A DNA stretch of 64,000 nucleotides from G963665815 sp942492065 (GTDB lineage: Bacteria > Cloacimonadota > Cloacimonadia > Cloacimonadales > JAIOQZ01): assembly GCA_942492065.1 (NCBI GenBank), contig CALODV010000008.1, forward strand, positions 620,001 to 684,000, read 5' to 3'. A program made the position numbers and the translations under genes. The notes beneath the pieces were generated by a model. It was not told the origin of the DNA, searched no databases, and was given only the letters and a program-made list of their open reading frames with translations. Shown one piece after another: positions 10,030 to 17,330 of the stretch. How positions within the stretch are numbered: the stretch's first letter is position 1; each line of letters opens with the position of its first letter.

Positions 10030-11902
10030 TATCAAATCCTTTTGGTGGTAAATCCATAAATATTTCCTGAGGCTTTTTTCGAAGCGGTATCTCTATGTAT
10101 TGTTTCTTGTTTCTAAGGTTGCTGTTATGGTGCTTCTTCAAATCCTTCTGCTCAGACTCCAGCTTCCAGTAATCAGGATATTTTGCTATTCCCCTCTCGT
10201 ATAATTCTTCAGCTTTCATGTTATCATCAATTACCCTGTAGGCTCTTGCCATCAGCAGATAAGCCCTCCGGCATTGCTCAGAATCGGTTCCTGAATTGAA
10301 AAAGGTTTCCATCTGTTTTACTATATCTCTGGTGTTACTGGCTTTGTCAGGATAGTAATAAGCATACAGTCTTGTTAGTTTATAATAAATCATTATCTTA
10401 GATAAGAATTCTGTTTCTGGGAAATAGCTGTTGTTGTGGACTGAATCCGGGAACTCTCTGTTCTCAAATATCTCTGGTTCCACTTGCAGAAAATCAAGAC
10501 ACACTTTCTCGGCTTTTTCATTGAGATCTTTGTTTACATATAGATTTATCAGAGCAACTGCAGAGTGTATTGATGCCGGATCATATTCCAATGCCTTCCT
10601 GTACAAATAAATTCCCGTGTCCTTATCATGATGGTCTATCATTTCTGCCAGCCAGAAGCTATCCAGAGCAATGTCAGAGGAAAATATCAATAAGTGTTCC
10701 GCCATAGAAACTGCTTCTTCACCTTTACTGTATGTCATGTAGACAGGAGCAAAGATTCGCGCACCTCCTGTAGTTTTTACATGATACTTTAGTAATTCCC
10801 GGGTATACTGTTTATCAAAATCAGACATATATATACTACTTCCGGGTAATGGTTTTATCAGAAGATACTCAGCCTGTTCCGGATTAATTATTTCATTATG
10901 CCAGTTGGCTTGAAAACTTTTTTTGACTTCCATAGAAAGAACTTCCTTTTTCCGGTATTCAATTATTGCGGAATCAGGTAATGCTTTCAGATAATCCAAG
11001 ATTCTTTTTATTTCTTTGTCCATCCTTCCTTTGTAGTCATAGGCAATATTATAGCCTTTACAGATTGAATTCATAATTTTATAGTTCACAAAGGATGTTT
11101 GGGATGGTGGCTGGCTGTCCATTTCAGCAATGAATTTGTTCAAGAAACTAATAGCTTTTTCATTGTCTTTCAATCCATTCTTATAGAAACTCAAGATTCT
11201 TTTGTAATGGTAAAAACTGTAGTCTGTGCTGTCAATAATACTCCGGATTATCTGCTCTGCTTTATCTATCTCTTTCCTGTTAGCATAAATTCTGGCATGA
11301 GCAAACTTATCATCAATACTGTTTTGATCCAGCATACCTCCCTTGTACAGTAGAGATAAACCTAACTCGGGTTCATCGATTTTATTGTACATCCGAGACA
11401 ATTCACGATAATACTTTCTTTTCGATTTCTCATCCTGCTTGCCATACTTCATTAGATGCTCTTCAAAAGTCTGTAAAACCTCTATAGCTTTATCTCTATT
11501 GTTCAGGTGTTCTTTATAGATAGCAGCAAGATATCTGTACGCCACAAAATGCAGAGATTTTTTCTGAATCGCCTTCTCAAAACATGCTATAGCCTCGTCA
11601 TAGCGCTCCCATTCAATGTATATCTTTCCGAGTCCTTCATAAGCAAAACGGAATTCAGGATTAATAGCTTTTGCTTTCAGGAACATAGTTTCGGCTTTCT
11701 TGTACTCCTTTTTCCTCAGATACCTGTCTCCAAGCTCCACGTAGGGCGTGGGGGATGATTGATTCCTGTTAACTTCTGCCTCAAGCTGTTTAAGATTCAT
11801 TTTGCGTAGTCGTTTTATGTCTCTGTTGTAGATAGGATTGGAATGTAACATGGAAAATATTGAAACCAAAATCATCAACCCGAAAAATACTCTCTTTTCC
11901 AT
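10022..11902 (-). CDS. Secreted TPR-repeat protein, 626 residues, first gene of the cluster
   Basis: A signal peptide (MEKRVFFGLMILVSIFSMLHS) is followed by PIYNRDIKRLRKMNLKQLE, SPTPYVELGDRYLRKKEYKK and canonical TPRs (FRFAYEGLGKIYIEWERYDEAIACFEKA). The C-terminal TPR region (RAYLLMARAYRVIDDNMKAEELYERGI) is the part retained in the 7491-7865 fragment. A divergent middle region separates the two TPR blocks. The gene heads the minus-strand cluster of at least six family members. Upstream, at 11945-11964, is a perfect palindrome that could be an operator. The 3' end overlaps the next paralogue by a few bases. No enzymatic motif is seen. Confidence 0.85.
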   Translation of the reverse strand: MEKRVFFGLMILVSIFSMLHSNPIYNRDIKRLRKMNLKQLEAEVNRNQSSPTPYVELGDRYLRKKEYKKAETMFLKAKAINPEFRFAYEGLGKIYIEWERYDEAIACFEKAIQKKSLHFVAYRYLAAIYKEHLNNRDKAIEVLQTFEEHLMKYGKQDEKSKRKYYRELSRMYNKIDEPELGLSLLYKGGMLDQNSIDDKFAHARIYANRKEIDKAEQIIRSIIDSTDYSFYHYKRILSFYKNGLKDNEKAISFLNKFIAEMDSQPPSQTSFVNYKIMNSICKGYNIAYDYKGRMDKEIKRILDYLKALPDSAIIEYRKKEVLSMEVKKSFQANWHNEIINPEQAEYLLIKPLPGSSIYMSDFDKQYTRELLKYHVKTTGGARIFAPVYMTYSKGEEAVSMAEHLLIFSSDIALDSFWLAEMIDHHDKDTGIYLYRKALEYDPASIHSAVALINLYVNKDLNEKAEKVCLDFLQVEPEIFENREFPDSVHNNSYFPETEFLSKIMIYYKLTRLYAYYYPDKASNTRDIVKQMETFFNSGTDSEQCRRAYLLMARAYRVIDDNMKAEELYERGIAKYPDYWKLESEQKDLKKHHNSNLRNKKQYIEIPLRKKPQEIFMDLPPKGFDNE

Positions 11903-11944
11903 TCTTTTTGCTCCCTTGTCAGTTCACTCACCGTTTGAAGATTA

Positions 11945-11964
11945 TTTCAAGAATATTCTTGAAA
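11945..11964. promoter_or_regulatory. Perfect 20-bp palindrome upstream of the TPR cluster
   Basis: The sequence TTTCAAGAATATTCTTGAAA is a perfect palindrome, centred about 52 bp before the start of the first TPR gene. Its size and position fit a dimeric repressor or activator site. A T-run needed for a terminator is absent. The regulator is unknown. Confidence 0.5.
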
Positions 11965-12086
11965 ATAAAATGCTGTTCAAAGACTTATTGTGATTGTAAT
12001 TAATTATCAGTCAAGGAAATTATGAAACAGGAACCGAGACTTTCATATCTTGGATTACCTCATGGCCATATTCTCTACGACCATAT

Positions 12087-12114
12087 AAAAAAACACCTGA
12101 CAAGCAGGTGTTTT
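12087..12114 (-). terminator. Intrinsic terminator of ilvE
   Basis: The stem AAAACACCTG / CAGGTGTTTT has a 5-base loop and, on the minus strand, is followed by a U-run. It begins about 27 bp past the ilvE stop. The structure is nearly symmetric and could act weakly in both directions. Confidence 0.85.
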
Positions 12115-12140
12115 CATATAGTAAGTACATTGATTGTTTT

Positions 12141-13157
12141 TCAGATTTCCATAACCCAGCCATCAGGTCCGGGTATATCACCGGATTGGATACCTGTCAG
12201 CAGCTTATATAGCTTAGTTGTGACAGGTCCCGGAGTTTTACCATCAGCATAGAAGAGAGTCTCTTTGTCGTTGTGCACAATTGCACCGATTGGAGCAATA
12301 ACAGCAGCTGTTCCGCATGCTCCTGCTTCAACGAATTCACTGATACTGTCTATAGGAATGTCTCTTTCTTCAACTTTCATACCAAGCTCATGCTCTGCGA
12401 GGTGTACAAGTGATCTTCTGGTAATACTCGGCAGAATGGAAGGCGATACGGGAGTAACAAACACATTGTCACCTGTTATACCAAAGAAGTTGGCAGCACC
12501 GGCTTCTTCAATATTGTTTTTTGTCTGAGCATCCAGATAAATACAGTCAGCATAACCTTTTGATTTTGCTTCTTTACCTGCTTTGAGGCTGGCAGCATAG
12601 TTACCGCCGACTTTTACAGCACCTGTTCCGAAAGGAGCGGCACGGTCATATTTGGTTGTAATGAATTTACTGGTAGTGAAACCATTTTTAAAGTATGGAC
12701 CTACCGGAGTAACAAAAATTGAGAACATATATTCCGGTGCAGCTTTAACTCCAACATTAGGACCAACCCCTATAAGGTAAGGTCTTATGTATAAAGATGA
12801 ACCTGAACCGTAAGGAGGAAGAAAGTCAATGTTGGCTTTGACAACTTTTTTCACAGCTTCTACAAATTTATCTTCAGGATAAGGTTCCATTAAAAGGGCT
12901 TCGCAGCTGTCTTTCATTCGTTTTGCATTTTCATAAGGTCTGAAGAGAAGGACTCTACCGTCTTCAGCTCTGTATGCTTTCAACCCTTCAAAACATTGCT
13001 GACCGTAATGGATTGCTGTTGATCCTTCATGAATCCTTATGTAGTCATCCGTGGAAAGTTCACCATCATCCCAGGAGCCATCTTTGAAATAAGATATAAA
13101 TCGATAATCAGCTTTAATGTAATCGAATCTTAAATTTTTGAAATCAATATTCTTCAC
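12141..13157 (-). CDS. ilvE: Branched-chain amino acid aminotransferase
   Basis: This 338-residue cytoplasmic PLP enzyme transfers the amino group between glutamate and the 2-oxo acids of leucine, isoleucine and valine, the last step of their synthesis or first of their breakdown. It is a fold-type IV aminotransferase of the longer BCAT subgroup. Visible motifs are HYGQQCFEGLKAYR, LYIRPYLIGVG, the PLP lysine in GTGAVKVGGNYAAS (Lys182), the cofactor-binding NNIEEAGAANFFGI, and the C-terminal EAGACGTAAVIAPIG. The length is typical. It is monocistronic, ends at a strong terminator, and is divergent from the arginine deiminase gene across a 238-bp promoter region. No other branched-chain biosynthesis gene is nearby. 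Confidence 0.95.
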   Translation of the reverse strand: MKNIDFKNLRFDYIKADYRFISYFKDGSWDDGELSTDDYIRIHEGSTAIHYGQQCFEGLKAYRAEDGRVLLFRPYENAKRMKDSCEALLMEPYPEDKFVEAVKKVVKANIDFLPPYGSGSSLYIRPYLIGVGPNVGVKAAPEYMFSIFVTPVGPYFKNGFTTSKFITTKYDRAAPFGTGAVKVGGNYAASLKAGKEAKSKGYADCIYLDAQTKNNIEEAGAANFFGITGDNVFVTPVSPSILPSITRRSLVHLAEHELGMKVEERDIPIDSISEFVEAGACGTAAVIAPIGAIVHNDKETLFYADGKTPGPVTTKLYKLLTGIQSGDIPGPDGWVMEI

Positions 13158-13395
13158 GAATTCCTCCTTATTGTTTTTGCCATTCTCGCTTTTTTCTCCA
13201 ACTTTTGTAAAGATAATTAAATTGGGTATGTCGATAAAATTGATTTTTCATTGACGAAGGAGCTATTAAAAGAAATTTGTCCATTCTTTATAAACAGCTT
13301 ATACTTACTAAGTAGTCGTATTTAAAAATAGACCGTTCAAATCGAATGAAAAGTATTAATGGAAATTTAAGTGATTAAAAGAAAGGGATATCGAA

Positions 13396-14655
13396 ATGCC
13401 AGATAAATTTAAAACACAGGTTAATTCAGAGATCGGAGAATTGAAAGGTGTGATTCTGCACACACCGGGACCGGAAATTGAGAATATGAATCCGGAAAAT
13501 GCAGAGAGAGCATTGTATAGTGACATTCTCAATCTTGCTGTTGCCTCAAAGGAATATGTACAGCTAAAAGAAGTGCTTGGTAAAACAGCAAAAACTTTTG
13601 AAGTTGAAGATCTTCTAAAGAACATTCTTTATAATGAGAAAGTAAAAGAAGATTTAGTAAAGAAAATATGTATCAACGAGAGTGCTCAATGCATCATAAA
13701 CGATCTTATTGATATGAAACCTGAGGATTTATCAAAGAGTCTGCTTCGTGGTGTTCCCATGAAAAAGGACAATCTTACCAAGTTCCTGAGCAAGGAGTCT
13801 TATACCTTGAAACCACTGCATAATTTTTTCTTCACAAGAGATGCTTCTATGGCTGTAAGAAACCGCGTTTTGATCGGTAGGATGAAAAGCAATATCAGAG
13901 AACGTGAATCCCTTATTATGGAAGCGATTTTTGACTATAACTCTTACTTCAGTACCAAAACGGTTAATCCTGTTAACAATCCTTTTTTTTCAGGATCAGC
14001 TACGATTGAAGGGGGAGATGTCCTCGTTGCCAGAAAAGACATTCTCTGTATAGGTATTGGTGACAGAACTAACTCACATGGTGTGGATTTTATAATTGAA
14101 CAGCTTAAGTCCAGAAAAGAAAAAAGACATCTGATTATTCAGGAACTGCCAAAGACTCCGGAGTCTTTCATCCACCTGGATATGGTGTTCACTTTCCTTG
14201 ATAAAGATGCCTGCATGGTATATAAACCTCTGATTCTCAGACCAAACAGATTCCAGACTGTTCATATTGAGATAGATAATGGCAAAGTGGTTTCAATCAA
14301 AGAAAAAGAAAACCTGCTTTCAGTACTGAAAGAACTGGGTATGGATCTTAAACCTGTTCTCTGTGGTGGAGATAATGATGTCAGGATTCAGGAAAGAGAA
14401 CAATGGCATTCCGGTGCAAACTTCTTCGCAATAGCCCCGGGAAAAGTTATTGGTTATGGAAGAAACGTTTATACTATAGAAGAAATGGCTAAAAACGGCT
14501 TTGAAGTAATAAAGGCTAAAGATATTATCAAGAATAAAGCGGATATTAAGAAAGCTAAAAAATGTGTTATAACAATAGATGGCTCTGAACTTTCCAGAGG
14601 CGGGGGCGGATGTCGCTGCATGACTATGCCGATAGTCAGAGCGGATGTTAAATAA
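13396..14655 (+). CDS. arcA: Arginine deiminase
   Basis: The protein hydrolyses L-arginine to citrulline and ammonia. At 419 residues it has the family length. Motifs are the N-terminal SEIGELKGVILHTPGPE, the substrate loop HNFFFTRDASMAV, the catalytic-site segments EGGDVLV and FIHLDMVFTFLD, CGGD, and the C-terminal catalytic cysteine in GGGGCRCMTMP (Cys408). A ribosome site AAAGGGAT lies 6 bases before the ATG. The usual partners, ornithine carbamoyltransferase (arcB) and carbamate kinase (arcC), are not adjacent. The enzyme may therefore serve nitrogen release or acid tolerance, or the rest of the pathway lies elsewhere. A terminator follows within 15 bp. Confidence 0.95.
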   Translation: MPDKFKTQVNSEIGELKGVILHTPGPEIENMNPENAERALYSDILNLAVASKEYVQLKEVLGKTAKTFEVEDLLKNILYNEKVKEDLVKKICINESAQCIINDLIDMKPEDLSKSLLRGVPMKKDNLTKFLSKESYTLKPLHNFFFTRDASMAVRNRVLIGRMKSNIRERESLIMEAIFDYNSYFSTKTVNPVNNPFFSGSATIEGGDVLVARKDILCIGIGDRTNSHGVDFIIEQLKSRKEKRHLIIQELPKTPESFIHLDMVFTFLDKDACMVYKPLILRPNRFQTVHIEIDNGKVVSIKEKENLLSVLKELGMDLKPVLCGGDNDVRIQEREQWHSGANFFAIAPGKVIGYGRNVYTIEEMAKNGFEVIKAKDIIKNKADIKKAKKCVITIDGSELSRGGGGCRCMTMPIVRADVK

Positions 14656-14668
14656 TTTATGACTGACG

Positions 14669-14700
14669 AAAAGCCTGTTGAAATTTCTCAACAGGCTTTT
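14669..14700 (+). terminator. Bidirectional terminator between arcA and the lipoprotein gene
   Basis: The stem AAAAGCCTGTTGA / TCAACAGGCTTTT has a 6-base loop. It lies between two convergent genes and has T- or A-runs on both sides, so it can serve both. The core stem AAGCCTGTTG is also used at 28085-28108. Confidence 0.88.
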
Positions 14701-14719
14701 AACTTATATAATACTAATC

Positions 14720-15460
14720 TTAGAATAAATCAAAGCAGGTAATAACACCAAAACTTATCATAAGACCTTCATAACCCGGGAAATCATTTTCATTCATGGG
14801 ACTAGAGCCGCATAGCTGGAGCTGAGCTTTAAGAAAAGGAGTTCCGACTCGAGCTGTTACAGCCGGTTCCCAGAACCAGACGCCCTGCATTGCTTTTAAC
14901 TCTTCTACTTCTTCCTGATAGAAGCTGCTTAAGTTTTCACCACTGACTCTATTATAATCAACAAAAGAAAATCTTGATGAAACAGCAAATTCAATTATTT
15001 TGAATCTTAAACCAATAGAAGGCTGAACAAACGGACGTGTAAATTTGGCTTTTATTGTTCCATCATCATGCAAATCGTTGAAAGCAGAACCCCATCCCAT
15101 TCCTCCATAGGCTTCCAATACAAGCGGACCGTAACTCGTAAAGTATCCGGCACCAAGATTAAAAATATGTCCGGATCCTGTGCCTTCATCATCATTTTCA
15201 TTATTATCATCAGACTCATTTGCAAGCATTAAACTTGCCATTACGGCTACATTATCCATTATAGCCATTGAGCCCTGAAACCCTGTAGCTCCTACATCGT
15301 CACCACCTGAAGACCCCCCTGCTATACGTAATTCTCCAGCCTCTTTGTGCAGCGGAACATGTACTGTATCCGGTGCATAATAAACAGGAGAACAACCTGT
15401 TGTGATAAAAATAGTAACGCTAAATAATATTAACCCTGATATTAATCTAAAATTATTCAA
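14720..15460 (-). CDS. Lipoprotein with an outer-membrane-barrel-like domain, TTG start
   Basis: I place the start at a TTG at 15460. It is preceded by AAAGGAG with 6-base spacing and opens directly into a lipoprotein signal (NNFRLISGLILFSVTIFITT, then GC as lipobox). The mature part of about 220 residues has alternating hydrophobic strands and many glycines (FNLGAGYFTSYGPLVLEAYGG, PSIGLRFKIIEFAVSSRFSFVDY). It ends in hydrophobic or aromatic residues (GLMISFGVITCFDLF), as in small 8- to 10-stranded surface barrels. In the same frame the open reading frame runs on upstream into the ferritin-like gene, because that gene carries a frameshift; a fused 405-residue protein would bury the lipobox and is unlikely. 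The function is unknown. Confidence 0.7.
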   Translation of the reverse strand: MNNFRLISGLILFSVTIFITTGCSPVYYAPDTVHVPLHKEAGELRIAGGSSGGDDVGATGFQGSMAIMDNVAVMASLMLANESDDNNENDDEGTGSGHIFNLGAGYFTSYGPLVLEAYGGMGWGSAFNDLHDDGTIKAKFTRPFVQPSIGLRFKIIEFAVSSRFSFVDYNRVSGENLSSFYQEEVEELKAMQGVWFWEPAVTARVGTPFLKAQLQLCGSSPMNENDFPGYEGLMISFGVITCFDLF

Positions 15461-15471
15461 TATACTCTCCT

Positions 15472-15937
15472 TTAAATATTTGCAGTAAAGGGAGCAGTTT
15501 TCGATCCAATTTCTTTCACTTTGTTCTTGTGTAAGTATTCTTCTTCTGCAATTTTCTTTATCTTTATCAGAGGCCTCCAGCATCATTTTTGCTTTAGCAT
15601 CCATATGCTTAGCAATTTGCTCGTATGCGTAACCAAGCAACCCTTCTGCCTCTTCCAGCAAAGCACTGATCTCCTGTCTGTCAGTCGTCTCGTTTATTTT
15701 ACTGAGGAGGTTAGATTTTAGTTTATTGACGAAAGTAATATATTTAGTTTTGTTGAGTGGTATGTCCTTATAGTCACTAACAATGCTTTTCAGAGTCTCG
15801 CTGTGATGTTTGGAGTGAAGACTCATAAACCGGAAAATATCTTCATAGTTCTGCAACCCCTTCATCTGATAAATCTTTTCATAAAATTTTGCTACATCAT
15901 CTTCTATTTGCGACATCATTTGCAGGATATCTTCCAT
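15472..15937 (-). pseudogene. Ferritin-like four-helix protein, one-base frameshift
   Basis: From the ATG at 15937 the product is helical and resembles rubrerythrin or ferritin-like bundles: IEDDVAKFYEKIYQM, then FRFMSLHSKHHSETLKSIV, then helices to about residue 125. Near 15550-15568 the frame changes from DKDKENCRRR, which runs through into the next gene, to a second frame reading KIAEEEYLHKNKVKEIGSKT. That frame stops at TAA 15472-15474, directly before the next gene's ribosome site. Removing one A from the A-rich stretch restores a 154-residue protein with a plausible last helix. The bundle may bind metal through Glu/His pairs such as EDDVAKFYE and SLHSKHHSE, but a complete E-x-x-H pattern is not certain. 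It follows the CCA-adding enzyme gene by 10 bp. Confidence 0.6.
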
Positions 15938-15947
15938 GGTTTGCTCC

Positions 15948-17318
15948 TTAATCTGAAATGTTCAGTTTTTGTTTAAGCTCCTGTAGCAGGTTAGCTCTTT
16001 TGATAGAGGTATCTTTGATATATATATCTTCAGCGATCTGTAGTGCTTTTCCTATTTCATTACCTTTTAGAGATAACTCCTTAATTAAATCAAAACCATT
16101 GATCGGTAAAGGTGATTTGTCAAGTTCTTTTTGAGCGCTGCTTAATTTGAGCTTTATATTTTCAACTTGCTCATGATATCTGTATTCCGGTGCATGAGAC
16201 AGATTGTCAGCATGAATAAGTTTAAGCAGTTTGTCGCAGTTGTCTCCTGTATCTCTCAAAAACTTCCTTGCTGCTTTTGGCGACATATTCGCTGCTTCCG
16301 ATCCAAAGGCTTTTGTTCTCATATGGTTACTAATCAAGAATTTAACTTCTGCAATGATTTTTCTGGAATACTTAAGCCTGTTCATGATTTTTACTGCCAT
16401 TTCAGACGAAACATTTTCATGATTAAAAAATCGGTTAACACCGTCTATTGTTTTCAAACTTCGCAGCTTACCAATATCGTGGAAAAGAGCGCTTAATCTT
16501 AATGTTGGGTCAGGCGAAGTGTTTTCTACAACAGATAATGTGTGGTGCCAGACATCTCTATCATGATACTTGTTTTGCTCCAGATTCAGCATTTCTCCAA
16601 GTTCAGGTATGAAACTCCTGTACATTTCGGTGTCAATCAGAAGTTCAAGACCTTTTACAGGATTATCTGATGTCATAATCTTTGTGAACTCAGTATTTAT
16701 TCTTTCGACGGAAAGTGTTTTTAAAAGAGTATGATTCTTTTTAATGCTCACGAGACTATTATCAGTAAGTTCGAAACCCAGCTGAGCTGAAAATCTGACT
16801 GCGCGCAGAATCCTCAATGGATCTTCAACAAACACAGAGTCGGGATCAAGTATAGTTCTTAGAATACCGTTTTTGATATCTTCTTTCCCCTTACCGGTTA
16901 TATCCAGTATTTTTTGGTTGCAAACATCAAGTAAAAGTGAATTGATGGTGAAGTCTCTTCTGAATACATCCTCTTCAAGAGTACCGAAATTTACCGAGGG
17001 AAATCGGCTTCTTTTTCTGTATGATTCATTGCGGGACATGACAAATTCAACATCAAAACCATTTATTTTAGATTTGGCAGTACCAAAAGATTTGTAAATC
17101 ACCGGGAAAGTTGCGATCCTCTCCTCATAGAGGAATCTTGCAAGTTCTTGTCCACCATTAATAAGATTTACTACAATATCAATGTCATCAGAATAGCGGT
17201 TTAGTAATTTGTCTCTTACATACCCTCCGGCGATGAATGTATTCCCTTCAAATTCTGTACCTTTAATACTGTTGGCAATAGCTTCTATTACACGTTCCGT
17301 TTTACTATATTTTATCAT
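15948..17318 (-). CDS. cca: CCA-adding enzyme / poly(A) polymerase family with HD domain
   Basis: This 456-residue class II nucleotidyltransferase most likely adds or repairs the 3' CCA of tRNA, using CTP and ATP. The head domain has FIAGGYVRDKLLNRYSDDID, with the two metal-binding aspartates, then RRDFTINSLLLD and the DPLRILRAVRFSAQLGF neck motif. An HD phosphohydrolase-like domain follows at about 240-350 (HHTLSVVENT, LFHDIGKL), as in many bacterial CCA enzymes. A specificity split into separate CC- and A-adding enzymes cannot be excluded from motifs alone. It sits 12 bp after the PAS gene and 10 bp before the ferritin-like gene in one operon. Confidence 0.9.
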   Translation of the reverse strand: MIKYSKTERVIEAIANSIKGTEFEGNTFIAGGYVRDKLLNRYSDDIDIVVNLINGGQELARFLYEERIATFPVIYKSFGTAKSKINGFDVEFVMSRNESYRKRSRFPSVNFGTLEEDVFRRDFTINSLLLDVCNQKILDITGKGKEDIKNGILRTILDPDSVFVEDPLRILRAVRFSAQLGFELTDNSLVSIKKNHTLLKTLSVERINTEFTKIMTSDNPVKGLELLIDTEMYRSFIPELGEMLNLEQNKYHDRDVWHHTLSVVENTSPDPTLRLSALFHDIGKLRSLKTIDGVNRFFNHENVSSEMAVKIMNRLKYSRKIIAEVKFLISNHMRTKAFGSEAANMSPKAARKFLRDTGDNCDKLLKLIHADNLSHAPEYRYHEQVENIKLKLSSAQKELDKSPLPINGFDLIKELSLKGNEIGKALQIAEDIYIKDTSIKRANLLQELKQKLNISD

Positions 17319-17330
17319 ATGTTTGTTTTT

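Noticed and set aside
11945..11964. The palindrome matches a eukaryotic heat-shock element (TTCnnGAAnnTTCnnGAA).
   Set aside because: All the coding evidence is bacterial, and any symmetric TTC/GAA palindrome fits this pattern. I keep it only as a possible bacterial operator.
14720..15937. A novel 405-residue fusion of a ferritin-like bundle with a lipoprotein barrel.
   Set aside because: The lipobox would be internal, a TTG with a strong ribosome site starts the second gene, and another frame gives the first gene a natural end. A frameshift explains it better.
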